This document shows positions 51,311-60,197 of a DNA stretch of 64,000 nucleotides, piece after piece (within the stretch, counting starts at the first letter, position 1; each line of letters opens with the position of its first letter). Position numbers and translations under genes: made by a program. A model generated the notes under the pieces. It was not told the DNA's origin, ran no database searches, and worked only from the letters and a program-made list of their open reading frames with translations. Source of the DNA: Bacteroidota bacterium (GTDB lineage: Bacteria; Bacteroidota; Bacteroidia; Bacteroidales; Bacteroidaceae); contig JAFABG010000019.1 of assembly GCA_023426145.1 (NCBI GenBank), positions 77,325 through 141,324 of the forward strand. The letters run 5' to 3'.

Positions 51311-53116
51311 ATGATAGAAACGCTAAAAAAATATTTCGGATATGATAGTTTCCGCCCTCTCCAAGAAGAAATTATCAAGCATGTAATGCACAAACAAGAT
51401 GCGCTGATTTTAATGCCTACCGGTGGAGGAAAATCAATATGCTACCAGCTTCCTGCTTTACTCTCCGAAGGAACAACAATAGTTGTATCTCCATTGATTT
51501 CTTTGATGAAGGATCAAGTAGAAACGCTTCAAGCAAATGGTATTGCTGCGGGAGCACTAAATAGCAACAACAATGAAACCGAAAACGCGAATATAAGGCG
51601 TGCCTGCATAGAAGGTCGTTTAAAACTTCTTTATATTTCGCCAGAAAAACTTATTGCTGAAAAAGATTATCTTTTACGAGATATAAACATCTCGCTTTTT
51701 GCTATTGATGAAGCTCATTGCATTTCCCAATGGGGCCATGATTTCCGTCCGGAATATACACAAATGGGAGTGATACATCAACAGTTTCCAAGCATTCCAA
51801 TTATAGCATTAACAGCAACAGCTGATAAAATCACTCGTGAGGATATTATCCGACAATTGCATTTAAATAATCCTCGTACTTTTATTTCGTCTTTCGATCG
51901 TCCCAATATCAGTTTAGATGTAAAAAGAGGTTTTCAAGCTAAAGAAAAGAACAAAGCGATTTTAGATTTCATCCAGAGTCACAAAGGACAGAGTGGAATT
52001 ATTTATTGTATGAGCCGCAACAAAACGGAGGCTGTAGCGCAGCTATTGCAGAAACAAGGAATTAAAACAGGTATCTATCATGCAGGACTATCTCCGCAAC
52101 TCCGCAACGAAACCCAGAATGATTTCATTAATGATCGCATCCAAGTCGTATGTGCTACGATTGCTTTTGGCATGGGAATCGATAAATCAAACGTTCGCTG
52201 GATTATACACTATAATCTTCCCAAAAGTATCGAAAGCTTTTATCAAGAAATCGGAAGAGCAGGAAGAGATGGTCTTTCGAGCGACACCGTTCTTTTCTAT
52301 TCATTGGGAGACCTAATTTTACTTACAAAATTTGCGACTGAAAGTAACCAGCAGTCAATTAATCTAGAAAAGCTACAACGCATGCAACAATATGCGGAAG
52401 CAGACATCTGTAGAAGAAGAATATTACTAAGTTATTTCGGAGAATCTTCTACAGAAGATTGTGGGAATTGTGATGTCTGTAAAAATCCCCCGAAACGTTT
52501 CGATGGAACGATTATCGTACAAAAAGCTTTAAGTGCCATAGTCCGTGTTAATCAACAAATTAGCACCGGAGTATTGATAGATATTCTTCGTGGTAACTAT
52601 TCAACCGAAATAGCTAGCAAAGGATTCCAAGAAATCAAAACTTTTGGTGTGGGGCGAGACATCTCACCACGAGATTGGCGAGATTATATACTGCAAATGT
52701 TACAGTTAGGCTATTTCGAGGTCGCTTATAATGAAAGCAATCACCTTAAAATCACTTCTACCGGAAATGATATTTTATTTGGAAAGGCAAAAGCGACTCT
52801 TGCAGTGATTCGACATGAAGAAATGAATACAAGCAAAGGTAAGAAGCGACAAGTGGTAATTGCGAAGGAACTTCCATTTGGCCTACCCGGTGGAGAAAAT
52901 GAAGATTTATTTGAAGCTCTTCGCGGATTAAGAATGCGATTAGCAAATCAAGATGGACTTCCTCCATATATCATATTATCTGATAAAGTTTTGCATCTTC
53001 TTAGCATTTCACGCCCATCAACCCTTGAAGAGTTTGGAGCGATTAATGGGATTGGAGAATACAAGATCAGGAAGTACGGAAAAGAATTCGTCAACTTAAT
53101 ACGTCAGTTTCTATAG
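51311..53116 (+). CDS. recQ: ATP-dependent DNA helicase RecQ
   Basis: 3'-5' DNA helicase in recombination and replication-fork repair, 601 aa. Motif 0 FGYDSFRPLQEEII, Walker A PTGGGKSICYQLPA, DEAH box AIDEAHCISQWGHDFRPEY, motif III ALTATAD, motif VI QEIGRAGRDG. Next is the RecQ zinc-binding region (CRRRILLSYFG...CGNCDVC), a winged-helix RQC domain and a C-terminal HRDC domain (LFEALRGLRMRLANQDGLPPYIILSD). The ATG at 51311 gives MIETLKKYFGYDSFRP, the normal RecQ N-terminus. Converges with the TPR gene 16 bp downstream. Confidence 0.96.
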   Translation: MIETLKKYFGYDSFRPLQEEIIKHVMHKQDALILMPTGGGKSICYQLPALLSEGTTIVVSPLISLMKDQVETLQANGIAAGALNSNNNETENANIRRACIEGRLKLLYISPEKLIAEKDYLLRDINISLFAIDEAHCISQWGHDFRPEYTQMGVIHQQFPSIPIIALTATADKITREDIIRQLHLNNPRTFISSFDRPNISLDVKRGFQAKEKNKAILDFIQSHKGQSGIIYCMSRNKTEAVAQLLQKQGIKTGIYHAGLSPQLRNETQNDFINDRIQVVCATIAFGMGIDKSNVRWIIHYNLPKSIESFYQEIGRAGRDGLSSDTVLFYSLGDLILLTKFATESNQQSINLEKLQRMQQYAEADICRRRILLSYFGESSTEDCGNCDVCKNPPKRFDGTIIVQKALSAIVRVNQQISTGVLIDILRGNYSTEIASKGFQEIKTFGVGRDISPRDWRDYILQMLQLGYFEVAYNESNHLKITSTGNDILFGKAKATLAVIRHEEMNTSKGKKRQVVIAKELPFGLPGGENEDLFEALRGLRMRLANQDGLPPYIILSDKVLHLLSISRPSTLEEFGAINGIGEYKIRKYGKEFVNLIRQFL

Positions 53117-53132
53117 AAAACTACAATAATAC

Positions 53133-53951
53133 CTACCTACATAACTTAAGTTGCTCATGTAAATCAGCTGGAGGAACACCTAAGGAGATTGCTTTCTCAA
53201 AATCAGCTTTAGCCATCGCCTTCTTCTTTTGCGTCAAGTAAATATTACCACGCAACAGATAAGCATCAGTAGACGTTGGTTTTAAGCGAATGGCTTCCTC
53301 CAAATCGACCAAAGCCAAATCCTCATGTTTCATTTCACGTTCCACATCAGCACGAGCCACATAGAGTGTCGCATCTTCTGAATCTGATATAATCATCTTG
53401 TTCAGAATATCAAGAGATTCTTTGAAGTTTCCTTCCTTCTGTTCCAATGTAGCTAATCCCAATAGCCCACTATAATTTTGGGGATCAATTTCTAACAATC
53501 GATTATAATCTATTCTTGCAGAAGGATAATCCCTCCGACCTATATAAATATAAGCCCTCATCAACAAAGCTTCTTTATTCATTTTGTCTTCGTCAAGTAC
53601 GAGACAATAATCTACATAAGCGCGATCATTTTTTCCAACTTCCAAATAGATTGCTGCCCGATCTAATAATATAGGAACTGCTAAAGGAGAGAAATTCAAA
53701 GCATAAGAATAAGAATCAAGTGCTTTATCATATTCACCAAGACGGCGCTGTACTAGCCCTAGATTAGAAAAAAGCATGGCATTTTTAGCATTCTTAGGTT
53801 CCATCTTCAAAGCCTCCAATAATAGTTCTTTGGCTTTAGAAAGACTATCTTTCTGAATGTATTCAATCGCATTCTCTGATAATTGTTGATAGGTCTGCGC
53901 ACATAAACTCACAGGAAAAAGCAAGCAACAAAAAATAAAGATCTTCATCAT
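53133..53951 (-). CDS. Exported tetratricopeptide repeat protein
   Basis: 272 aa: signal peptide IFCCLLFPVSLCAQ, then about six TPR units (for example MLFSNLGLVQRRLGEYDKALDSYSYALNFSP, DRAAIYLEVGKNDRAYVDYCLVLDED, LLGLATLEQKEGNFKESLDIL, YLLRGNIYLTQKKKAMAKADFEKAISLG). TPRs mediate protein-protein contacts; the partner is unknown. Probably periplasmic. The two possible start ATGs are adjacent. Its promoter may be the minus-strand -7 box at 54186-54193, which would give a leader of over 200 bases carrying a small frame and a terminator-like hairpin. Confidence 0.82.
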   Translation of the reverse strand: MMKIFIFCCLLFPVSLCAQTYQQLSENAIEYIQKDSLSKAKELLLEALKMEPKNAKNAMLFSNLGLVQRRLGEYDKALDSYSYALNFSPLAVPILLDRAAIYLEVGKNDRAYVDYCLVLDEDKMNKEALLMRAYIYIGRRDYPSARIDYNRLLEIDPQNYSGLLGLATLEQKEGNFKESLDILNKMIISDSEDATLYVARADVEREMKHEDLALVDLEEAIRLKPTSTDAYLLRGNIYLTQKKKAMAKADFEKAISLGVPPADLHEQLKLCR

Positions 53952-54035
53952 GATTTTATTTATTAGTCCAACGGATATGCATCAAAAGCAGTTTGTATTC
54001 TCGTATTCTGCTCCCTGAGTTAAAAGGCGAGCTGC

Positions 54036-54066
54036 AAAAACGGCTAGTCCCGAAGAGATTCTGGCC
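54036..54066 (-). terminator. Terminator-like hairpin upstream of the TPR gene
   Basis: On the minus strand: GGCCAG, AA, TCTC, loop TTC, GGGA, CT, A, GCC, then G and five T. The stem has one C-A mismatch and a two-base bulge. It follows the 27-codon frame by 14 bases. Confidence 0.4.
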
Positions 54067-54079
54067 AGCAATCCTTCAA

Positions 54080-54163
54080 TTACTGCCAATCCTTCTGGTG
54101 CGTAAGCTCCGTCATCCACCGATTAAATCGGCTAATTTCGTTGCTGTTTTTACCATCATACAT
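54080..54163 (-). CDS. Possible 27-aa leader peptide or decayed small gene
   Basis: ATG at 54161-54163, TAA at 54080-54082. The peptide begins MYDGKNSNEISRFNR and goes on WMTELTHQKDWQ. A perfect -7 box (TATCTTTG, minus strand 54186-54193) lies 22 bases before the ATG. The same frame continues past the stop with protein-like codons through TAG and TAA to a final TAA at 53963-53965 (ending TRIQTAFDAYPLD), so it could instead be a 65-codon gene broken by three stops. Family not recognised. Confidence 0.35.
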   Translation of the reverse strand: MYDGKNSNEISRFNRWMTELTHQKDWQ

Positions 54164-54185
54164 CTCGTTTTATTCAGTAGATGTG

Positions 54186-54214
54186 CAAAGATACAGAAAA
54201 GAATTGTACCTTTG
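54186..54214. promoter_or_regulatory. Divergent -7 boxes of the TPR-side and LtaS-like transcripts
   Basis: Minus-strand TATCTTTG (complement of 54186-54193) and plus-strand TACCTTTG (54207-54214), 13 bases apart and pointing away from each other. Both match TAnnTTTG; neither has a clear -33 TTTG. The polymerase footprints would overlap. Confidence 0.55.
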
Positions 54215-54244
54215 TCTCCGTTCAATCTTTTTAAGCTTACTGAT

Positions 54245-56080
54245 ATGAAAAAGAGAATCCTGCAATTTCTCACTACTTATTTTTTATTCGTACTTCTCTT
54301 TGTCCTCCAAAAACCGATATTCATGGCTTACTACCATGAACGCTATACAGATGCCTCTATTAGTGATTTCTTTAGCGTAATGTTTCATGGGTTACCTTTA
54401 GACTTATCTTTAGCTGGCTACCTTACGGCTATACCAGGCTTTCTGCTAATAGCTTCTGCTTGGACAAATTCATCCGTACTTAAACGCATTAAACAAGTTT
54501 ACTTTAGCATTATCGCCATAGTCATGTCGTGCATTCTAATAATCGACCTTGGATTATATGGCTTTTGGGGTTTTCGATTAGACGCAACACCTATATTCTA
54601 TTTCTTTTCATCCCCCAAGGATGCTATGGCAAGTGTCAGTATTTGGTTTATACTGCTAGGAGTTTTAGCAATGTTGATGTACGCAACCATCCTTTACGGT
54701 CTCTTTTACGCTATACTCATCCGTGAAAAAGCTCCTTTAAAAATACCCTACCAAAGACAAAATGTTTCCTTCGTACTTTTACTACTAACAGCTATATTGT
54801 TTATTCCGATTCGTGGTGGTTTTTCTGTATCAACCATGAATCTGAGCAAAGTCTATTATAGCCAGAATCAACAGATGAACCATGCAGCAATCAATCCGGC
54901 ATTCAGCTTTATGTACTCCATGACGCATCAAAACAATTTTGATAAGCAATATCGATTCATGGCTCCCGAAGTAGCAGATAAACTCTTTCATAGTTTGTTA
55001 GACCAGCCAGTTTCCTCCACGGACACGATTCCCCAAGTGCTAAACACACAACGCCCTAATATTATTTTAGTTATCCTCGAAAGTTTTTCCACGCATTTAA
55101 TGGCTACCATGGGAGGAGAGCCGAATGTTGCTATCAATATGGATAAACTTGGAAAAGAAGGTGTACTTTTCACCCATTTCTATGCAAATAGTTTCCGCAC
55201 AGATCGGGGATTGGCTTCAATTATAAGTGGCTATCCGGGGCAGCCGAGCACCAGTATAATGAAGTATCCTGAAAAGACCGATGGACTTCCTTCCATTCCA
55301 CGTAGTCTGAAAAAAGCAGGATATAAGCTTGAGTATTATTACGGAGGAGATGCAGACTTCACCAACATGCGTTCTTATCTTGTTTCCGCTGGCATAGAAA
55401 AGATAATCTCAGAAACTGACTTCCCGCGTTCTGATCGCCCTGGAAAATGGGGTGCTCCAGACCATATTCTTTTTCAACGTTTTATAAAAGATTTAAAACA
55501 AGAAAAGCAGCAAGAACCTTTCTTTAAAATCGTACAAACATCGAGTAGTCACGAACCATTTGATGTACCATTTTATCGTTTAGATAATAAAATACTCAAT
55601 GCATTTGCTTATGCAGATAGTTGTGTAGGCGATTTTGTCAGACAATACAAAGAAACCCCATTGTGGAAAAATACCTTAATCGTACTTGTCCCTGACCATT
55701 TGGGCGCTTATCCTCATCCGGTAGAGAATCCACTACAAGGACATACAATTCCATTAATCTTTATCGGTGGAGCTGTAAAAGAGCCTCAAACAGTAGATAC
55801 GTATGCATCTCAAATCGATATTGCTGCTACTTTGCTTGGACAACTGGGACTGCCACACGATGATTTTACATTTAGCAAGAACATATTCAATCCAAACTCC
55901 CCCCACTTCGGCTACTTCACCGAACCGACTCTTTTTGGAATGGTAACTTCAGATAACCAACTAGTGTACAATCTAGATGCGAATGCCGTTCAATTAGATG
56001 AAGGAAAGAATAAAGGAGGAAATTTAGAAAAAGGTAAAGCCTTCCTTCAGAAACTATATGACGACTTAGCTAAAAGATAG
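54245..56080 (+). CDS. LtaS/MdoB-like sulfatase-fold membrane transferase
   Basis: 611 aa. Five TM helices in the first 200 residues (for example LTTYFLFVLLFVLQKPIFMAYY and LVLLLLTAILFIPIRGG), then an extracytoplasmic alkaline-phosphatase-like domain: PNIILVILESFSTHLMATMGGEPNVAINMDKL, NSFRTDRGLASIISGYPGQPS with Thr as expected nucleophile, TSSSHEPFDVPF and LVPDHLGAYPH as metal ligands. This is the LTA synthase/phosphoglycerol transferase family; in Bacteroides the product is likely a phosphoglycerol- or phosphoethanolamine-modified envelope glycan. An upstream extension to 53993 would cover the -7 box at 54207, so ATG at 54245 is used. PAP2 gene follows 33 bp later. Confidence 0.85.
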   Translation: MKKRILQFLTTYFLFVLLFVLQKPIFMAYYHERYTDASISDFFSVMFHGLPLDLSLAGYLTAIPGFLLIASAWTNSSVLKRIKQVYFSIIAIVMSCILIIDLGLYGFWGFRLDATPIFYFFSSPKDAMASVSIWFILLGVLAMLMYATILYGLFYAILIREKAPLKIPYQRQNVSFVLLLLTAILFIPIRGGFSVSTMNLSKVYYSQNQQMNHAAINPAFSFMYSMTHQNNFDKQYRFMAPEVADKLFHSLLDQPVSSTDTIPQVLNTQRPNIILVILESFSTHLMATMGGEPNVAINMDKLGKEGVLFTHFYANSFRTDRGLASIISGYPGQPSTSIMKYPEKTDGLPSIPRSLKKAGYKLEYYYGGDADFTNMRSYLVSAGIEKIISETDFPRSDRPGKWGAPDHILFQRFIKDLKQEKQQEPFFKIVQTSSSHEPFDVPFYRLDNKILNAFAYADSCVGDFVRQYKETPLWKNTLIVLVPDHLGAYPHPVENPLQGHTIPLIFIGGAVKEPQTVDTYASQIDIAATLLGQLGLPHDDFTFSKNIFNPNSPHFGYFTEPTLFGMVTSDNQLVYNLDANAVQLDEGKNKGGNLEKGKAFLQKLYDDLAKR

Positions 56081-56113
56081 ACCTAATTATTATCTAATTA
56101 CATAAATTATTTT

Positions 56114-56791
56114 ATGATAGAATATCTTTCGGAAATCGACACCAAGCTTCTCTTTTTTTTCAATGGGATACACTCTCCATTTTGGGACTACTTCATGAGT
56201 GCCTTCACTGGAAAAACCATATGGATCCCGATGTACGCCACAGTACTCTATGTACTTCTGAAAAATTATCATTGGAAAGTAGCCCTATGTTACTTAGTAG
56301 CTATTGCTCTGACTATCACCTTTGCCGATCAGATGTGTAACACCTTTCTCAGACCTATCATCGGAAGATTACGTCCCTCTAATCCCGAGAACCCCATCGC
56401 AGACTTAGTTTATATTGTAAATGGGAAATACGGAGGTGGATATGGCTTCCCATCTTGCCATGCAGCAAATTCATTTGGACTGGCTGTGTTTCTAGTAACT
56501 CTATTCCGTAATCGCTGGTTAAGCCTATTTCTATTACTATGGGCATTCACAAACTCCTATACACGTTTGTATTTGGGTTTACATTATCCCGGCGATTTAT
56601 TAGCAGGAGCTATTTTAGGCGGTTTTGGAGGATGGCTATTCTGTATCATAGCAAACCAATTTATCAACCATGTGAACGTAATCAATAAATTTAAGAGACA
56701 GGAAAAAAAGATAAAGCAGACAGAAGTAACCACCTACACAGGACTAATAATACTATTCTGCATTATTATTTACTCCATCATAAAAAGCTGA
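56114..56791 (+). CDS. PAP2-superfamily membrane phosphatase
   Basis: 225 aa integral membrane protein with the three PAP2 signatures: FLRPIIGRLRPS (motif 1, around K/R-x6-RP), YGFPSCHAANS (motif 2, PSGH type with Cys for Gly) and TRLYLGLHYPGDLLAGAILGG (motif 3, SR-x5-H-x3-D type with Thr for Ser). Likely dephosphorylates lipid pyrophosphates or phosphatidyl lipids in the periplasm, for example undecaprenyl-PP or a lipid released by the upstream transferase. Probably co-transcribed with that transferase. Several TM helices; a C-terminal extra helix after a Lys-rich loop. Confidence 0.88.
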   Translation: MIEYLSEIDTKLLFFFNGIHSPFWDYFMSAFTGKTIWIPMYATVLYVLLKNYHWKVALCYLVAIALTITFADQMCNTFLRPIIGRLRPSNPENPIADLVYIVNGKYGGGYGFPSCHAANSFGLAVFLVTLFRNRWLSLFLLLWAFTNSYTRLYLGLHYPGDLLAGAILGGFGGWLFCIIANQFINHVNVINKFKRQEKKIKQTEVTTYTGLIILFCIIIYSIIKS

Positions 56792-56853
56792 GATAAAGAA
56801 CAATTTTGTAAGATAATAAGACGATCATCGTATATGATTCTTACACATAAATA

Positions 56854-56882
56854 AGGCTGCCTCATTCATTTTGAGACAGCCT
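56854..56882. terminator. Bidirectional terminator after the PAP2 gene and leuB
   Basis: 11-bp stem AGGCTGCCTCA (56854-56864) / TGAGACAGCCT (56872-56882), 7-base loop. The lone mismatch C56860/A56876 is G-U on the minus strand. CTGTTTTT follows on the plus strand. Confidence 0.8.
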
Positions 56883-56904
56883 CTGTTTTTATAAAGGAAG
56901 CTTA

Positions 56905-57966
56905 TTAAGCCTTTTTCAGATAATCAACAATCCATTGTCCTACCTCTTTTGTACCAAACTTAGCCTCCCCAGCAACTTGTATTTCCGGAGTACGAACATT
57001 CTCATCCAATGAAGCATCAACTGCTTTTCTAATAAGAGACCCCTCTTCTTTAAGATCAAAATATTCAAAAAGCATAGCCACAGAAAGTATTTGAGCCAAA
57101 GGATTCGCAATATTCAATCCTTTAGCTTGAGGCCATGAGCCATGGATCGGTTCAAATACCGGAGTACTCTCACCTGTTGAAGCAGACGGAAGCAATCCCA
57201 TAGATCCACTGATTACAGAACCTTCGTCAGTCAAGATATCACCAAATGTATTTTCCGTAACCATCACATCAAAGAAAGCAGGCTCTTGAATCATCTTCAT
57301 TGCTGCATTATCCACAAACATATAGTCAGTAGTAACCTCAGGATAATTAGGTGCCATCTCCTGAGCTATTTGACGCCAAAGACGAGAAGAAGCCAGCACA
57401 TTTGCTTTATCAACAACAGTCAGATGTTTTCTTCTTTTCATTGCATATTCGAAAGCAACCTTCAGGATACGTTCGATTTCAGGACGAGTGTAGTAATTCG
57501 TATCGTAAGCCTTATCATTATCTTGGTATTTCTCACCAAAATACATTCCACCTGTCAACTCACGAATACAAATAAAATCTGCATTTTCAACTAACTCAGC
57601 TCTCAAAGGAGATTTATGAATAAGACACTTAAAGGTTTGTACCGGACGAATATTAGCAAATAAACCCAGTTTCTTACGCATAGCTAACAATCCTTGTTCG
57701 GGGCGAACCTTTGCAGTTGGATCATTATCAAATTTCGGATCACCTACTGCTGAAAATAATACCGCGTCAGCTTCCTTACAAACTTTATACGTTTCTTCAG
57801 GAAACGGATCTCCAACTTTATCTATCGCATCAGCTCCACAAATAGCATATTCATAACTCACTTTGTGACCAAACTTCTCGCAAACAGCGGACATCACATC
57901 CACACCTTGTACCGCAATCTCGGGTCCAATGCCGTCGCCTGCTAATACAGCAATTTTAAAATCCAT
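56905..57966 (-). CDS. leuB: 3-isopropylmalate dehydrogenase
   Basis: NAD-dependent oxidative decarboxylation of 3-isopropylmalate in leucine synthesis, 353 aa, cytoplasmic. GDGIGPEIAVQGVDV at the N-terminus, RPEQGLLAMRKKLGLFANIRPV (substrate-binding Arg residues), RELTGGMYFG, the YAMKRRKHLTVVDKANVL segment and EPIHGSWPQAKGLNIANPLA for nucleotide binding. Last gene of the leucine operon, 82 bp after the cimA-like gene; a bidirectional terminator follows. Confidence 0.95.
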   Translation of the reverse strand: MDFKIAVLAGDGIGPEIAVQGVDVMSAVCEKFGHKVSYEYAICGADAIDKVGDPFPEETYKVCKEADAVLFSAVGDPKFDNDPTAKVRPEQGLLAMRKKLGLFANIRPVQTFKCLIHKSPLRAELVENADFICIRELTGGMYFGEKYQDNDKAYDTNYYTRPEIERILKVAFEYAMKRRKHLTVVDKANVLASSRLWRQIAQEMAPNYPEVTTDYMFVDNAAMKMIQEPAFFDVMVTENTFGDILTDEGSVISGSMGLLPSASTGESTPVFEPIHGSWPQAKGLNIANPLAQILSVAMLFEYFDLKEEGSLIRKAVDASLDENVRTPEIQVAGEAKFGTKEVGQWIVDYLKKA

Positions 57967-58048
57967 ATTACTTATTCTTTTTATCTTTAAATATTCTAAA
58001 TCAATTCACTCATACTCCAACCTAAAAGATACATAACAGCAATTTTAG

Positions 58049-59578
58049 CTATCCTTCAATTAGGTTCAACATCTTCATAGTAGCTTTAATAGCAGCAACA
58101 GTCTGGTCTGCATCAAGTCCACGAGTACGAAAAACTTGCTCATCATAACTCCACGTAATTACTGTCTGCACAAAAGCGTCGGTGCGACCACCAGGAGGTA
58201 TTGTTACGGCATAATTAGTAAGCATTGGAAATTTACGCCCTAAAGTCACTTTGTATATCTTTCGTAAAGCCCGTACAAAAGCATCATATTGGCCATCCCC
58301 ACTTGAGCTCTCTTCATACTCTTTTCCATTGATCTCAATTTTCAAGGTTGCCATAGGTTTCAAGCCATGCGCTAAGTTTACAAAGTAACTCTTCAAATTT
58401 ACCTTATCGCCAATTGCACCATGTTTGAGTACATCAGATACAATGTAGGGTAAATCCTCTTGAGTGACTAGTTCTTTCTTATCACCAAGTTCGATGATGC
58501 GTTCAGTAACTTGGCGCATAGAATCTTCATCCAATTCTAAACCAAGATCCTCTAGGTTTTTACGGATATTAGCCTTACCACTTGTCTTTCCCAGCGCATA
58601 TTCACGTTTTCGTCCAAAGCGTTCAGGAAGTAAATCATTGCAGTATAAGTTATTTTTATTGTCCCCATCGGCATGAACGCCAGCGACCTGAGTAAAAACA
58701 TTCTCACCAACAATTGGTTTGTTTGCAGGAATCATAATGCCTGAATAGGATTCTACAACCCTACTGACATCATTCAAACGACTTTCGTCAATATTGGTCA
58801 CAGCATTAAAATGATCCTTCAGAATAGCCTGAACACTAGACAGAGGCGCATTACCAGCCCGCTCACCAAGGCCATTTATTGTAGTATGTAATCCTTTAAC
58901 ACCACTAAGTACAGCGGCAAGCACATTACTTACAGCCAAGTCATAATCGTTGTGCGCATGAAAATCAAAATGAGTATTAGGATAGCGTTTTTTCATTTTC
59001 CGCATATATTCTATCACTTGCAACGGATTGAGAATGCCTAAAGTATCAGGAAGCATATAGCGCTTAATACTCGTTCCTTTTAATCCATCCATCAACTGAA
59101 ACACATATTCAGGAGAATCTTTCATCCCGTTACTCCAGTCTTCCAGATAAACATTAACACTGATATCCTGCTCATCAGCATAATGTACTACATTTATAAT
59201 ATCAGCGATATGATCCTCTGGTGTCTTTTTAAGTTGCTGGGTACAATGCTTCAACGAACCTTTACACAGTAGATTGATCACACGACAGCCTGTACGCTGT
59301 ATCCAATCCACTGAAGAATGCCCATCAACAAAGCCAAGCACTTCGACCCTTTGAAGTAGATTTCGGCGGGCAGCCCAATCACAAATCATCTTCACAGCTT
59401 CAAACTCACCTTCAGAGACTCGTGATGAAGCAACTTCCACCCGATCTACATTTAAATCCTCTAAGAGTAAACGGGCAATCATTAGTTTTTCATGAGGCAC
59501 AAAAGATACTCCGCTAGTTTGCTCACCATCGCGAAGTGTTGTGTCCATGATTTCTATTTTGACGCCTTCTCTTCCCAT
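58049..59578 (-). CDS. 2-isopropylmalate synthase-like enzyme, possible citramalate synthase
   Basis: 509 aa, DRE-TIM metallolyase: EIMDTTLRDGEQTSGVSF (metal and acyl-CoA site), DFHAHNDYDLAVSN (metal His ligands), GLGERAGNAPL, and a C-terminal LeuA-type regulatory domain (ALRKIYKVTLGRKFPMLTNYAVTIPPGGRTDAFVQT). It differs strongly from the leuA product in the same operon. Second copies of this type are often (R)-citramalate synthases, which join pyruvate and acetyl-CoA for isoleucine; LeuCD and LeuB then process citramalate. The exact keto-acid is not determinable by eye. Its start overlaps leuD by 25 bases. Confidence 0.8.
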   Translation of the reverse strand: MGREGVKIEIMDTTLRDGEQTSGVSFVPHEKLMIARLLLEDLNVDRVEVASSRVSEGEFEAVKMICDWAARRNLLQRVEVLGFVDGHSSVDWIQRTGCRVINLLCKGSLKHCTQQLKKTPEDHIADIINVVHYADEQDISVNVYLEDWSNGMKDSPEYVFQLMDGLKGTSIKRYMLPDTLGILNPLQVIEYMRKMKKRYPNTHFDFHAHNDYDLAVSNVLAAVLSGVKGLHTTINGLGERAGNAPLSSVQAILKDHFNAVTNIDESRLNDVSRVVESYSGIMIPANKPIVGENVFTQVAGVHADGDNKNNLYCNDLLPERFGRKREYALGKTSGKANIRKNLEDLGLELDEDSMRQVTERIIELGDKKELVTQEDLPYIVSDVLKHGAIGDKVNLKSYFVNLAHGLKPMATLKIEINGKEYEESSSGDGQYDAFVRALRKIYKVTLGRKFPMLTNYAVTIPPGGRTDAFVQTVITWSYDEQVFRTRGLDADQTVAAIKATMKMLNLIEG

Positions 59579-60156
59579 TCTTCTATTTTCTTTTTATTAC
59601 TTAGCAAGAAATCGATATCATCTAATCCATTCATCAAACAGAGTTTCTTATAAGCATTAATTTCAAAAGACTCACTTTTACCTGTTGCTTTATTGAGGAT
59701 CGTTTGTTCAGGAAGGTTCACTTCCACCTCCATTTTCGGATTAGCAGCGATAGAGTCGAATAGTTCTTGCAAGAAACTTTCAGAAACAACTACTGGAAGC
59801 ACAAAGTTATTCAACTCATTATTCTTATGAATGTCTGCAAAGAAACTTGATACAACAACACGAAAACCATATCCAGCAATGGCCCAAGCAGCGTGTTCAC
59901 GGCTAGATCCGGAACCAAAATTCTTACCTGCCACTAATATCTGTCCACTGTAAGTAGGATCGTTCAATACAAAATCTTTATTCACCGAACCATCTGCATT
60001 ATAGCGCCAGTCACGAAATAAATTATCACCAAAGAACTTCTCTTCACGAGTCGTAGCTTTTAAGAAACGAGCAGGGATAATCTGGTCAGTATCAACGTTT
60101 TCTAAAGGAAGAGGTACACAAGTACTTGTGATTATATTAAATTTAGTCTTAGCCAT
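59554..60156 (-). CDS. leuD: 3-isopropylmalate dehydratase small subunit
   Basis: 200-aa swivel-domain subunit of the [4Fe-4S] isopropylmalate isomerase, partner of LeuC. STCVPLPLENVDTDQIIPARFLK is the standard opening; ILVAGKNFGSGSSREHAAWAIAGYGFRVV is the swivelling-domain signature; FADIHKNNELNNFVLPVVV follows. Cytoplasmic. Lies 41 bp after leuC and overlaps the cimA-like gene. Confidence 0.96.
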   Translation of the reverse strand: MAKTKFNIITSTCVPLPLENVDTDQIIPARFLKATTREEKFFGDNLFRDWRYNADGSVNKDFVLNDPTYSGQILVAGKNFGSGSSREHAAWAIAGYGFRVVVSSFFADIHKNNELNNFVLPVVVSESFLQELFDSIAANPKMEVEVNLPEQTILNKATGKSESFEINAYKKLCLMNGLDDIDFLLSNKKKIEEWEEKASK

Positions 60157-60197
60157 CTTTATATGTACAATTTAATAGTTACAAATTACGTTTAAAA

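Noticed and set aside
53993..54244. Upstream extension of the LtaS-like protein by 84 residues
   Set aside because: The segment includes the -7 box of the gene and a Pro/Arg/Leu-rich stretch without family match; the family N-terminus begins at the ATG at 54245.
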